64,000 nt of DNA from Corynebacterium silvaticum (GTDB taxonomy: Bacteria; Actinomycetota; Actinomycetes; Mycobacteriales; Mycobacteriaceae). Made by a program: the position numbers and the translations under genes. Below, piece by piece: positions 1 to 9,243 of the stretch (within the stretch, counting starts at the first letter, position 1; each line of letters opens with the position of its first letter). The stretch covers positions 1 to 64,000 of the forward strand of contig NZ_SDQO02000002.1 in assembly GCF_004382825.2 (NCBI RefSeq), in the 5' to 3' direction. The notes beneath the pieces are model-generated. The model was not told where the DNA came from. It ran no database searches and was given only the letters and a program-made list of their open reading frames with translations.

Positions 1-138
1 CACTCACTGATTCACAATCACCTTCGTGGTGTTTGCCTCTGTGAGGGGCGCTGTCGGTCGCGGCGACTCACATAAAGTTACACACCACTTACAGAACACA
101 CAAATCCCCAGCTCAGAACATGTTTTTTAAACAAAGAG
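1..138. other. Window edge, no gene seen
   Basis: This short stretch lies downstream of the leftward ABC transporter operon. I see no convincing reading frame, RNA gene or strong hairpin in it. Confidence 0.4.
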
Positions 139-1191
139 TTAACTACTTAATCCGAGAAAGCGTTCCACTGCGCCCTGTTGTGGCTCTGCACGTCGGATAA
201 GGATCCAAGCCAGGGCCAGAAGGACACCCACCATCAGAAGGCTTATGGCGATGATCGTCGTCGAGTTGAGGGAGTAGATCGCCGCTCCGATACCAATGCC
301 CACGCAAAGTAGAAGCATCGTGCTTTTCCATTCGCTAAGAGGCGAAGCCATGACGGCGGCTACTGGAGCTAGCAACCCGATCACAACAATTAGCGCAGCT
401 GGATGCACGACCGCCCCGGGAGCCACGATCTGCAATAGCCATACGAAGACAGCAGCAGGAAGGATCTGAGCCAGAGCCGCACACACCAGAAGTCGTATCC
501 ATGCGAATCGAGGTAGCAGCCCTAAAGCCAGCCATTCCCGGAATCCGGTTCGTATCTGCCATGAGTCCACAGCCACCATGACAACTCCGGAGACAACAAG
601 GCCTACGAATCCCGCCGTGCTTTCAAGCGAAAAGAAGCTAAAGCTGACCCATAGCCCGCCAAGCCAGATGAAAAGAATTGCCCAGGTAAGAGCAAAAATG
701 CCAAACACCCATCGGATAAAAGGCATCCACACCGAGGAAACCCGGCTCGACCTTTGTGCCTCCTCGCTATTGCCCTCGGGTCCTTGCGATAGCCGTTCTG
801 CGTAATGACGCAAGGTAGATGTAGGCGATAACAAAATTGCAGCAGCTAGCACCACGGTCACCAGTGCAAGGGTCCAAGCGAGCGAGTGGGATTCCCTGCT
901 CAAGATGACAGTGCTGAATGCGAGGTTTAAGGCGGCCACCGGAGCTGCAGTTATCCGTAGGTCGCGTCACCATGCAGCTCCGCCCAAGTCAAACGCTTGG
1001 TAGGTGGCAATAACGGGACACAGGGCTAGCTGCCAGATAATCCCGGCGACTTGGAAAAGGAGAAGGAGCACGATGTTCCAAAGATCTGCGAGAGCCCCAG
1101 TTATCGCACCGATATAGAAGAGCCCAGCTAGCAGAAGGTCAAGCTTTTTCTCACCAAGCCAGAGATACCTCAACCGAGTCTTAAGCATCAT
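139..1191 (-). pseudogene. ABC transporter membrane subunit, split by an in-frame TGA
   Basis: Two open stretches, 967-1191 (74 residues) and 139-939 (266 residues), lie in the same reading frame and are separated by one TGA at 967-969. Reading through gives a continuous membrane protein of about 350 residues, with hydrophobic helices on both sides of the stop. The second stretch could only restart at a GTG at 939, which has no visible Shine-Dalgarno sequence. The first part overlaps the upstream ATPase gene by 11 bases, so it is translationally coupled. Its likely role is as the membrane partner of that ATPase in a YtrA-type GntR/ABC operon; the substrate is unknown. I infer a nonsense mutation. 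Two separate small proteins, or stop-codon readthrough, remain possible. Confidence 0.65.
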
Positions 1192-2062
1192 GAGCCTCCG
1201 TGAAAACAGCTTGTTCTAGCGTCACGCGCTGTACACGTACGCCATGTAGTTCGCTTACCGACGCCACCTCGTTATGCGTTGCCCTCACCAAGGCTTTTGT
1301 CACCCCAGATACGGTTTTTTGCATAATCACTTCCACGTTGAGCTCACTAAGAGCCAGGTCAATGGCCGTGGTTGTACCCATGAGCTCCACCACGGATTCT
1401 GCGATGTCGTCTGCTGCTCCGCCATCTGCAATCGCACCGTTACGCAGAATGAGAAGCTCGTCGAAAAGCCCGGCAGCTTCATTGAGGTGATGCGTGGACA
1501 AAATGAATGTGCTCGGATGTTGTTCCTGCTCGTGACGCAGCTCTTGGTAGAAGGCTTTGCGCTTGTATACGTCAAGGCCCAGGTAGGGTTCGTCGAGAAG
1601 CGTTAATTCGCAGCGTGCCGCAAAAGCCATGACAATACCCACGACGGCAGATTTTTGCCGTCGAGAGAGCGAGGAATAGCGCTTAGCGAGGGGGATTTCA
1701 AAGATCTCTATGAGTTCTTCACAGCGCTTCTGATCCCATCGCGGATAACGGCATGCGGCGAAAGCGAACAGCTTCCGGGGACTCCAGGACTGAGGAAGCG
1801 GTGCGTCGATACCCACCAGGACGGTCCTGTCCATGACTTTTTGATTATCAAAGGAGGGCTCACCAAAGACCTCCATGAGATCCTCGTGCGGAATTTGCCC
1901 CGCAATAATTCTTAAAAGTGTGGTTTTACCAGCAGCGTTAGCTCCCACGAGGCCATGGATGCGCTCGCCCTGCAGCTCAAAGTTAAGCCCAGCAAATACG
2001 GCATGTTTGCCATAGTCCTTCTTCAATTGAACACATTTAATAACAGTGTCTTGATAAGTCAT
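1181..2062 (-). CDS. ABC transporter ATP-binding protein
   Basis: This is a 293-residue cytoplasmic ATPase. Walker A is GANAAGKT at residues 40-47. The signature loop is degenerate (SSLSRRQ, about 130-136, instead of LSGGQ). Walker B is LTLLDEP at 153-159, followed by the D-loop LGLD and the switch histidine in STHH near 191. Residues after about 210 form a family-specific C-terminal extension. It overlaps the GntR gene by ATGA (4 bases) and the membrane subunit by 11 bases, so all three form one leftward operon. Organisation resembles the YtrA-YtrB type operons, whose exporters respond to cell-envelope stress; that function is inference here. The partner permease appears broken, so the ATPase may be orphaned. 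Confidence 0.85.
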   Translation of the reverse strand: MTYQDTVIKCVQLKKDYGKHAVFAGLNFELQGERIHGLVGANAAGKTTLLRIIAGQIPHEDLMEVFGEPSFDNQKVMDRTVLVGIDAPLPQSWSPRKLFAFAACRYPRWDQKRCEELIEIFEIPLAKRYSSLSRRQKSAVVGIVMAFAARCELTLLDEPYLGLDVYKRKAFYQELRHEQEQHPSTFILSTHHLNEAAGLFDELLILRNGAIADGGAADDIAESVVELMGTTTAIDLALSELNVEVIMQKTVSGVTKALVRATHNEVASVSELHGVRVQRVTLEQAVFTEAHDA

Positions 2063-2433
2063 GCGTAGAGTCCTCGGCTTTCAGCCACTCGGTCGATCAA
2101 GTTGTGCAGTTCAGCTCTGGGAATATCGAGTTTGACGGCCTCGTCCACCAGCGGCGCCAGAAAAGCCGCCGCAAATTCATCCCGCCTCCGAGCTCGAATG
2201 AGATCAGCTGCCCCTTCCGTGACAAACATCCCCAGGCCGCGGCGCTTCTCCAAAACGCCCTCTTCCACCAGAATCGCAAGCCCTTTGCGGGCGGTCGCGG
2301 GATTAATGGAGTGAAACGCAGCAAGTTCATTGGTGGATGGCGCACGCTCACCCGCAGCAAGAGAGCCATCCACAATCGAATCTTGAATGAGCACGGCTAT
2401 CTGCTTGAACAAAGGTGCCGTTGTTTCATCCAT
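2059..2433 (-). CDS. GntR-family transcriptional regulator (YtrA subfamily)
   Basis: This is a 124-residue protein with an N-terminal winged helix (about residues 10-77, including the typical APSTNELA and NPATARKGL segments) and only a short helical tail. The absence of a large effector domain is what defines the YtrA subfamily. The ATG at 2433 is preceded by a strong Shine-Dalgarno, GGAGGAGGG. As first gene of the operon it probably represses its own promoter. A candidate operator (2461-2474) and -10 element lie just upstream. The inducer is unknown; YtrA relatives often respond to cell-wall-active compounds. Confidence 0.85.
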   Translation of the reverse strand: MDETTAPLFKQIAVLIQDSIVDGSLAAGERAPSTNELAAFHSINPATARKGLAILVEEGVLEKRRGLGMFVTEGAADLIRARRRDEFAAAFLAPLVDEAVKLDIPRAELHNLIDRVAESRGLYA

Positions 2434-2460
2434 TCAGCCCTCCTCCATGCCAGTTGGTTG

Positions 2461-2485
2461 GTTACTCATGTAACTAACCATATAA
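2461..2485 (-). promoter_or_regulatory. Promoter and candidate operator of the GntR/ABC operon
   Basis: A perfect inverted repeat GTTAC-TCAT-GTAAC at 2461-2474 is embedded in a wider GGTTA/TAACC symmetry. On the minus strand it directly follows a -10-like TTATAT at 2480-2485. The repeat therefore covers the likely transcription start, as expected for autorepression by the adjacent GntR protein. Binding is inferred. Confidence 0.5.
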
Positions 2486-2683
2486 CGAACCATCGGCAGC
2501 CACAACCCATGCACGCTTAAAAGCAACGACAGCGTGAAGCGACATCGGGCGAAAAATCCCACACCATACCGCGACAACCTTGGCTTTTGCAAAGTTGTAT
2601 CGACTAATTAGGTGGGCATGATGCACACTAGAAGCACAAGACTTTTAAATTTTTAGAACAATGAAACGGATAAAACAGGAGCC

Positions 2684-4066
2684 ATGCTTGAGCGCACACA
2701 GGTCTTCGTCGATACCTCATACCTACTCGCGAGCTTTTATAACTCGTGGGAAATCGGCGCTAGAGCCCAATTAGAAATCGATCTTCCCGAGGTCGTGGCA
2801 ACCCTGGGGAACATGATCCAAAGCCAGCTAGGACAACCCGTACACCGCCAGCTGTGGTACGACGGCATCCCGGATTCCGGCCCACACCGCTATCAGCGAG
2901 CATTACGTACCTGCGATGGGGTCCAACTACGCGCCGGTCAGCTCATTGAGTGGGGCGAGCGTCGTACGCAAAAAGGCGTGGATACTCGCCTTGTAGCAGA
3001 CATGGTGCTTGCAGGGGCGCGTCGAGAGTTCACTGACATCGTTCTCGTCTCTGGCGACGCTGACATGATTCCAGGCGTACAAGAAGCCGTTAATGCCGGC
3101 GTCCGCGTCCACCTCTACGGATTTGGTTGGGACTCCATGTCCTCAGCGCTGCGCCATTGCTGCGACTCCACGACCATCCTCGACCCCCGCGAAGACTTCA
3201 CCGACTGCATGCAGCTGGAGATCCTCGAAGGTCCTCTGCCACCCGTTGTTCGCACTCACGCCGACGAATTGCCGCACGAGGGCGCCGAACACGTGGATAC
3301 CATGGCAGTTCGCGATGATAGTGCGGCCCCCGGATTCCCAGTGGAAACCCCCGAGACCAGCGATCTCACCGACACTGCAGCGCCCCCAATGTTCCCCATG
3401 GGCTCCGCACTGCCGCACCGTCCCGGCGAGCCAGTCCTATCCGTTGAGGACTGCCTTGCAGAGACTCCAGAGGATCGTAGCCAGCCCATAGGTCATGCCA
3501 GCTACACGCCAGGCAAAGACCTCGATAAAGACGGCGTTAGCGACAAAGTTACCGACAAACCAGAAGTCATCAACGCCACAACCACAGAGCCGCCGAAGCC
3601 CGGCGCGCATCTGGGCGGCGATAATGCCTCAATCAAGATAACCTCCACCGTGGAGGAGTCAGTGGAGGTAACGCTCGGGCGAGCAGCAGCCGAGTCCGAG
3701 GACAAAGACTCCTCGCCTCGACCGACCCCCAGCCCATCCATGATGGCACCGCGGCGCAAACTCCGTTCCCGGTACGTCCCTCTGCCCAACGAGGTATGGT
3801 CCTCCGCTGGTTACCAGACGCCCTACGACGTGGGCCGTCAGTACGCCCTATGGTGGTACGACAATGCTGCAACACCTGAACAGCGCGATTCTGCCCACCT
3901 CTTGTCCGGAGGCGGGCTCCCCCCAGAGATCGACCGGCCGCTGCTGCAGTTCGCATGCGAAACACTCCACGAGTACACGCTCACAGAAGCTCAACGCGTG
4001 GGTCTACGCGACGGATTCCACTCCGGCATACGAGGGCTTCTAATCAACAACCAGAAGGAAAGCTAA
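2684..4066 (+). CDS. NYN-domain (LabA/DUF88-like) putative ribonuclease
   Basis: This is a 460-residue protein. Residues 1-165 form a NYN domain of the PIN-like nuclease fold. The expected acidic residues are present: D10 in VFVDTS, D100 in KGVDTR, D106 in VADM, and D125/D127 in SGDADM. Residues about 170-345 are a proline-, threonine- and acid-rich, low-complexity linker. The last 110 residues form a basic then compact conserved-looking tail (starting about APRRKLRSRY) whose family I do not recognise. The ATG at 2684 follows ACAGGAG. NYN proteins are generally thought to cut RNA; the target is unknown. It is a single gene ending in a strong hairpin at 4091-4140. Confidence 0.8.
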   Translation: MLERTQVFVDTSYLLASFYNSWEIGARAQLEIDLPEVVATLGNMIQSQLGQPVHRQLWYDGIPDSGPHRYQRALRTCDGVQLRAGQLIEWGERRTQKGVDTRLVADMVLAGARREFTDIVLVSGDADMIPGVQEAVNAGVRVHLYGFGWDSMSSALRHCCDSTTILDPREDFTDCMQLEILEGPLPPVVRTHADELPHEGAEHVDTMAVRDDSAAPGFPVETPETSDLTDTAAPPMFPMGSALPHRPGEPVLSVEDCLAETPEDRSQPIGHASYTPGKDLDKDGVSDKVTDKPEVINATTTEPPKPGAHLGGDNASIKITSTVEESVEVTLGRAAAESEDKDSSPRPTPSPSMMAPRRKLRSRYVPLPNEVWSSAGYQTPYDVGRQYALWWYDNAATPEQRDSAHLLSGGGLPPEIDRPLLQFACETLHEYTLTEAQRVGLRDGFHSGIRGLLINNQKES

Positions 4067-4090
4067 CGGGATTAGCTCACAAAACCGAAC

Positions 4091-4140
4091 AAGGGGCTCA
4101 TACTCCCCGCAGTGGAATTCTGCCGGAGTATGAGCCCCTT
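4091..4140. terminator. Long hairpin terminator between convergent genes
   Basis: A perfect 16-bp inverted repeat has arms at 4091-4106 and 4125-4140 and an 18-base loop. It lies between the end of the NYN gene (+) and the end of the PspA gene (-), so it probably serves both. The tail on either side is only moderately T-rich. Confidence 0.7.
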
Positions 4141-4157
4141 GGTTGTCCTGAGGTTAG

Positions 4158-5066
4158 TTACGCCCGATGAGAATTACTCAGCGGATTTTCTCCCTTAGCG
4201 CTTTCTTTTTCGCCTTTTTCGTCTTTTCCACCCGTCGAAGCTGCTTCCTTAGGAGCTTTGGAGGTCTCATCGGCTTCACCCTTAGGAGCCCCGTCTTCTG
4301 CTGGCTTTTCCGGCTCGGCATCCCCAGATTTCAGCTCTTTTGCCGGCTGCGCCGCTGCGTCTAGCTGTGCACGGATTTCCTCCAGCTTGGCAGAAGCACG
4401 CATGTCCGCTCCGGCAGCGTCAATTTCCTGGATCCGGTCTCCCATGGTGTTATGCATGAGTTCTTGGGCACCGAGCGCGTCAGCGTAGCGTCGCTCGATC
4501 TTCTCCCGAACCTGGTCTAACGATGGAACATCGCGGTCTGGATCGAGCGCGGTGATCTGATCCATCGCCTTGATTGAGGCCTCTTGCATCTTGGTCTGCT
4601 TGACCTGGCTCGACAGCTGGTCGATCTGACCAAGCTGCTCATGGAGGCGCGCCTCGGACTCCTTGACCTGCCGAGTCGCCTGCCCGGAGGCGGACACCGC
4701 CTGAGTGTGCAGGGCTTTGGTTTCCTCGATTTGCTGCTCAACGCTCACCAGCTGAGTCGCATAGATCTCTGCAACGTTGAGCGATTCTTGCTTCTTTAAC
4801 GGATCGGCTTCATTATCGCTCACCTCGATAGCGTTGCGAGCCTTCTGCTGCAGGTCCTTTTGGTCCGTGAGCAGGCGGTTGAGCTTCATCTCCAGCTGGT
4901 TTTTATTACCAATCACCGAGGCAGCTTGCTCACTGATCTTCTGGTGCTGCTCCTTAGCGGCATCGGTAGCCTGCTTAATTTGCACCATCGGATCGGCATT
5001 TTCATCGATCTTCTGGTCCAAGGATGCAGTCAAGTACTTCCAACCTTTAGCGAATGGGTTTGCCAT
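4158..5066 (-). CDS. PspA/IM30 family protein
   Basis: This is a 302-residue protein, nearly all predicted coiled coil. It begins MANPFAKGWKYLTASLDQKI, the amphipathic N-terminal helix typical of PspA/Vipp1, followed by long helices with heptad character to about residue 240. The tail is acidic, lysine-rich and disordered (about 240-302), longer than in enterobacterial PspA. PspA-family proteins assemble on the cytoplasmic face of the membrane and stabilise it under stress. No pspBC or clgR neighbour is visible. The ATG at 5066 follows AGGAGCATTCC. The gene stands alone with a long AT-rich upstream region. Confidence 0.85.
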   Translation of the reverse strand: MANPFAKGWKYLTASLDQKIDENADPMVQIKQATDAAKEQHQKISEQAASVIGNKNQLEMKLNRLLTDQKDLQQKARNAIEVSDNEADPLKKQESLNVAEIYATQLVSVEQQIEETKALHTQAVSASGQATRQVKESEARLHEQLGQIDQLSSQVKQTKMQEASIKAMDQITALDPDRDVPSLDQVREKIERRYADALGAQELMHNTMGDRIQEIDAAGADMRASAKLEEIRAQLDAAAQPAKELKSGDAEPEKPAEDGAPKGEADETSKAPKEAASTGGKDEKGEKESAKGENPLSNSHRA

Positions 5067-5689
5067 GGAATGCTCCTAGTCTGTTCCTCAAGTAAAAGAA
5101 TCGCTTGTGAAAATGTGTGCGCCTTCAGCGAAAGCCAGATCATCTAGACCTTTGCTTATCGACGTCCACTAGCGGCACGTTACGGTCAGCCCTGCCCTCG
5201 ACCTGTAGGCCGGGTACACTCCACAATTCTAGGTAATTCTCAGCGCTCCTGCCGGTAATTCGCTAACAGAAACCATCAGCCCATCCCCCAATAAAAGGCA
5301 TCTTTTCGGATATATTCGCGAAGGTGACAGACACTTTCCAAAAGAATTTTCCCCAATCTGGGATTTACATTAAAAATTCCGACAACGCTAAAACCACGGA
5401 ATATTCGCCATCTCCGACCATTTTTCCACTTTTCAAAAGAAGAATTTATATACCAAATATAGGTAACGTAGATTAAATTTTAGATTCCCGTAAGTTTAAG
5501 ATCATTTCGTCGACAACCAGTGACATTCGCCTCTACGATCGCCAAAGGTAGATTCTGGAATATAAGCGGCAAAAACAAAACGAACTTTTTAACGATTCCT
5601 CTTAATAGATCAGGAAGCCTTTCAGCGTCTCCCCGCGTAGCGAGCACAGCCAGCAGCAGCCTTTCCAGCAACGCTCAAAACCACAAAAG
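5067..5689. other. Gene-free AT-rich region upstream of the PspA gene
   Basis: About 620 bases hold no convincing gene. The part from about 5280 to 5620 is clearly more AT-rich than its surroundings. Short open frames on both strands here lack ribosome-binding sites and recognisable motifs. It presumably contains the promoter of the PspA gene on the minus strand. The composition could also mark an old insertion or a decayed gene. Confidence 0.4.
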
Positions 5690-5730
5690 TAAGAGCCTGA
5701 TTCCGGTAGTACAGCGGAATCAGGCTCTTA
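5690..5730 (-). terminator. Rho-independent terminator of the thioredoxin gene
   Basis: A perfect 15-bp inverted repeat has arms at 5690-5704 and 5716-5730, followed on the minus strand by a T-rich stretch. It lies 55 bases beyond the stop codon of the thioredoxin gene. Confidence 0.8.
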
Positions 5731-5785
5731 ACGTTCATGCCATAACGCGGGAGATACGCGCGCCTATAACCGCGCGTTATTGCCT

Positions 5786-6154
5786 TTAAGCGTTATTATT
5801 CTGCTCGGCAATCTGACGCTTCACATCCTCCATGTCAAGGCCCTTGACCTGGCCAATAAGGTCTTCCAGAGCAGTAGCCGGAAGCGCACCGGCTTCGCGG
5901 TACACCAAGATCCCCTCACGGAAAATCATGAGCGTAGGAATCGACTGAATCTGCAAGGCAGCCGCAAGACCCTGGTTTGCCTCTGTGTCGAGCTTGGCAA
6001 AGACAGCGTCAGTGTGGTTCTCGGAAGCCTTCTCAAAAGTCGGCGCGAATGCGCGGCAAGGACCACACCGGGATGCCCATGCATCGACGATAACAATCCC
6101 GTCCGTGGTAACTGTCTGCTCGAATGTGTCTTCCGTTACATCAATCGTTGCCAT
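5786..6154 (-). CDS. Thioredoxin
   Basis: This is a 122-residue cytoplasmic thioredoxin-fold protein. The redox motif CGPC is at residues 30-33 and the cis-proline segment is SIPTLM. The residue before CGPC is arginine (ASRCGPC) rather than the tryptophan of canonical thioredoxins (WCGPC). A C-terminal extension of about 15 residues ends in an Asn-rich tail. This suggests a secondary thioredoxin (TrxC-like or specialised) rather than the main TrxA. The ATG at 6154 has GAGGAG upstream. It is divergent from the copper genes and has its own terminator. Confidence 0.85.
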   Translation of the reverse strand: MATIDVTEDTFEQTVTTDGIVIVDAWASRCGPCRAFAPTFEKASENHTDAVFAKLDTEANQGLAAALQIQSIPTLMIFREGILVYREAGALPATALEDLIGQVKGLDMEDVKRQIAEQNNNA

Positions 6155-6379
6155 TGCAATAACTCCTCACGGTTATTTGTCGTGTTCTAATGAAAGCCAA
6201 CGAGTATCAATTCAACAATATTCCCGTGGGGTCTTGTTGGAGCAAAGCGCGGTAATAGCAACACAGTTACTAGCCCAGAACTCGCGGCAATACTTCTTGG
6301 GTAGCGTAGAAAGAGTGGCGCAACCTCTGAAGCCGGCCACTAAAGATGCGTTTTATTAAAAGATAAGGGTGAATATTCA

Positions 6380-6583
6380 ATGACTAAGAGCTATTTTGTT
6401 GAAGGCATGACCTGCGCACACTGTGTTGCTTCCGTCACCGAGGAGGTCAACGAGGTTCCAGGCACTCAGGGCGTTGAGGTTGATCTTGAGACCGGCCGCC
6501 TTATTGTCACTGGCCAAGATTTCACCGACGCTGAGATAGCTGCAGCGGTCAAAGAAGCTGGTTTCTCCCTCAAAGAGCAGTAA
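6380..6583 (+). CDS. Copper chaperone (CopZ-like HMA protein)
   Basis: This is a 67-residue single heavy-metal-associated domain. The metal-binding motif GMTCAHC spans residues 9-15, with the conserved VEVDLETG strand and the AAAVKEAGF helix. HMA chaperones of this size carry Cu(I) in the cytosol to the P1B-ATPase encoded next. The ATG at 6380 is used. A 134-base gap separates it from the ATPase gene, so they may be co-transcribed. A CsoR-type operator would be expected upstream, but I could not identify one with confidence. Confidence 0.9.
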   Translation: MTKSYFVEGMTCAHCVASVTEEVNEVPGTQGVEVDLETGRLIVTGQDFTDAEIAAAVKEAGFSLKEQ

Positions 6584-6717
6584 TTCTGCGGTATCCCCGG
6601 CGATGTAGCATTCACCACCCGCTACGTCGCCGGTTTTACTGTTTATAGGAATAGGCCAGCCTCCCCAATCGTTGGATAAAAGCATCAGGGTATAGAAGCG
6701 AGGTTAAGCATCCGGAA

Positions 6718-9009
6718 ATGACTAACACCACCCCCATCGCACCAGTCACGATCGAGCTTGGTGTCACAGGCATGACGTGTACGTCCTGTTCAGGACGAGT
6801 GCAGCGCAAGCTCAACAAGTTGGACGGCGTGGAAGCCAGCGTGAATTTTGCCACGGAAACGGCTCAGGTGAGTTTCGACCCCGCTGAGATGACGTCGACG
6901 CAGCTCATCGACGTCATCCGTGGCGCCGGATACGACGCTTTTATCCTCGCCGATGAGACGCAGGGTGGCGTCGATAATGCCCCCGAGGCTGCAGTAGACG
7001 CTACTGAAGCGGCCCGCGATCACCACGCTGAAGAGCTTAAGAGCCGGCTCGTCTACTCCGCAGTGCTAGCCATCCCCGTGTTCGCGATGTCCATGATCCC
7101 CGCCCTACAGTTTGATAACTGGCAGTGGCTCTCCTTCGCGCTCGCGTCGCCAGTTTTCTTCTGGGGTGGGGCCCCCTTCCATAAAGCCACCCTAGCGAAC
7201 CTCAAACACGGTTCTTTTACCATGGATACGCTCATTACCCTCGGGACGAGCGCAGCGTATGCATGGTCTGTGTGGGCCCTCTTTATAGGCAACGCGGGCG
7301 AACCCGGAATGCGGATGCACATGAGCCTCTCGGCCCATGCACACGGAGGCATGGATGAGATTTACCTGGAATCCGTTGCGGTTGTGATCGTGTTCTTGCT
7401 GCTGGGACGCTGGTTTGAGACACGAGCAAAGGGCCACAGCAGCGCGGCCTTGCGTGAGCTGCTTTCCATGGGAGCAAAAGATGCAGCGGTGCTTCGCGAC
7501 GGACGCGAGATACGCGTACCCATCGGGGAACTCGCAGTCAACGATGTCTTTGTGGTGCGCCCCGGGGAGAAAATCTCCACGGACGGCGTAGTCGTGGAGG
7601 GGCACTCTGCCGTCGATGAGTCGATGCTCACCGGCGAACCCGTCCCCGTGGAGGTTATTCCAGGGTCAGCGGTGACCGGTGCCACCCTCAACACCTCGGG
7701 CAGGCTATTGGTGCGTGCAACACGCATTGGCGCGGAAACCACTCTGGCCCAGATGGGGCGGCTCGTTTCCGACGCTCAGGCTCGCAAAGCCCCTGTCCAA
7801 AAACTCGTAGATCGTATCTCCCAGGTTTTTGTCCCCGTCATCGTCGTCATAGCCTTGATCACCTTGGGAGTTCATCTGTGGCTAGGAAACCCCACGGCGG
7901 ATTCTTTCGGCGCAGCGGTCGCAGTCCTCATTATCGCCTGCCCCTGCGCGCTAGGGCTAGCCACGCCTACCGCCTTGCTAGTAGGCACCGGCCGGGGCGC
8001 ACAACTCGGCCTGCTCATTAAAGGCCCAGAAGTCTTAGAGTCCACACGCAAGGTGGACACAATCGTTCTGGATAAGACCGGAACGCTAACGCAAGGCACG
8101 ATGACAGTCACGCACGTCTCTCCGGTAGAGCACTGGGCTACCCCCGAGATTCTGCGGTTTGCTGGTGCCGTAGAAAATGCGTCAGAGCATCCCATCGCCC
8201 GGGCAATAACAGCCGCTGCCCGCCAATCCGTTGCGACGGCCCTCCCCTCCGTTTCCGGTTTCAGCAGCACGCCCGGCGCGGGAGTCCACGGAATGGTCCT
8301 CGACGAGGAAGGGGTCGAACGTGAGGTGAGCGTGGGCCGCCTTAACAACGTAGCCCCCCAAAGCTCCCAAGAGATCGTCGATCTTGTGGCGACGGCGGAA
8401 GCCGCTGGCGGAACTGCCGTGGTGGTCACTGTGGATGGAAAACCCAGTGGGGTTATTACCGTTCAGGACGAGATCAAGGAAAGCGCAGTGGAGGCCGTCG
8501 ACAAGCTACGAGGTCTAGGGCTTACTCCCGTGCTCTTGACGGGCGACAACCAGGGAGCAGCCAACGCAGTCGCAGAGCAGCTCGGTATTCAGACGGTTAT
8601 CGCAGGGGTGCTTCCCGAAGGCAAAGTGACGACGGTTCGCACGCTGCAGGAGCAGGGCAAGGTAGTGGCCATGGTCGGCGATGGCATTAACGACGCCGCC
8701 GCCCTCGCACAGGCAGATCTGGGCCTTGCCATGGGCACCGGCACCGACGTAGCCATTGAGGCCGCCGACATCACCCTTATGAACGGCGATCCCCGCGCCA
8801 TTGTCGACGCAATCCTGCTATCCCGTAAAACGCTTGCCACCATCAAAGGCAACCTGTTCTGGGCATTCGCCTACAACGTGGTACTGGTTCCAGTTGCCGC
8901 GGCCGGACTCCTCAACCCGCTGTTTGCGGGAGTGGCGATGGCATTTAGCTCAGTATTTGTGGTGAGCAACTCGCTACGATTGCGATCCTTCCAGGGCAGC
9001 GTGCGCTGA
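6718..9009 (+). CDS. Copper-exporting P1B-type ATPase (CopA)
   Basis: This is a 763-residue membrane pump. An N-terminal HMA domain has CTSC at residues 21-24. The actuator TGE is near 305, the transmembrane metal site CPC is at 408-410, the phosphorylation motif DKTGT is at 452-456, the SEHP motif is near 490, and the hinge GDGIND is near 654. CPC plus the HP motif places it in the Cu(I) group. A His/Met-rich loop ([14 protein letters not shown]) lies between two transmembrane helices and may bind metal outside the membrane. The ATG at 6718 has only a weak upstream GAGG. It follows the CopZ-like gene and ends at a strong terminator. Confidence 0.93.
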   Translation: MTNTTPIAPVTIELGVTGMTCTSCSGRVQRKLNKLDGVEASVNFATETAQVSFDPAEMTSTQLIDVIRGAGYDAFILADETQGGVDNAPEAAVDATEAARDHHAEELKSRLVYSAVLAIPVFAMSMIPALQFDNWQWLSFALASPVFFWGGAPFHKATLANLKHGSFTMDTLITLGTSAAYAWSVWALFIGNAGEPGMRMHMSLSAHAHGGMDEIYLESVAVVIVFLLLGRWFETRAKGHSSAALRELLSMGAKDAAVLRDGREIRVPIGELAVNDVFVVRPGEKISTDGVVVEGHSAVDESMLTGEPVPVEVIPGSAVTGATLNTSGRLLVRATRIGAETTLAQMGRLVSDAQARKAPVQKLVDRISQVFVPVIVVIALITLGVHLWLGNPTADSFGAAVAVLIIACPCALGLATPTALLVGTGRGAQLGLLIKGPEVLESTRKVDTIVLDKTGTLTQGTMTVTHVSPVEHWATPEILRFAGAVENASEHPIARAITAAARQSVATALPSVSGFSSTPGAGVHGMVLDEEGVEREVSVGRLNNVAPQSSQEIVDLVATAEAAGGTAVVVTVDGKPSGVITVQDEIKESAVEAVDKLRGLGLTPVLLTGDNQGAANAVAEQLGIQTVIAGVLPEGKVTTVRTLQEQGKVVAMVGDGINDAAALAQADLGLAMGTGTDVAIEAADITLMNGDPRAIVDAILLSRKTLATIKGNLFWAFAYNVVLVPVAAAGLLNPLFAGVAMAFSSVFVVSNSLRLRSFQGSVR

Positions 9010-9036
9010 CTCCTGGCGCAGTTATTGCCCATATTC

Positions 9037-9081
9037 ATCCCCGTGCGAAACACATGATAGATCCCTGTTTCGCACGGGGAT
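9037..9081 (+). terminator. Terminator after copA
   Basis: A perfect 16-bp inverted repeat has arms at 9037-9052 and 9066-9081. It starts 28 bases after the copA stop codon. Confidence 0.75.
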
Positions 9082-9243
9082 TGTGCCGTTCAAAAGGATG
9101 TTTACGGTGTTTCACGCCGTGCAATCGTTACCAAAAACAGGCCGTTATTATTTCAGCATTAAGTAAATTATTAACCCTTGCAATGCTTTCTTTAATGTAG
9201 ATAATATGTCGTGAAACTTATTGTTTCGTCGACAGGAATTGTG

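Noticed and set aside
5480..5789. Short open frames on both strands upstream of the thioredoxin terminator
   Set aside because: No ribosome-binding sites, no recognisable motifs, and one runs through the terminator hairpin.
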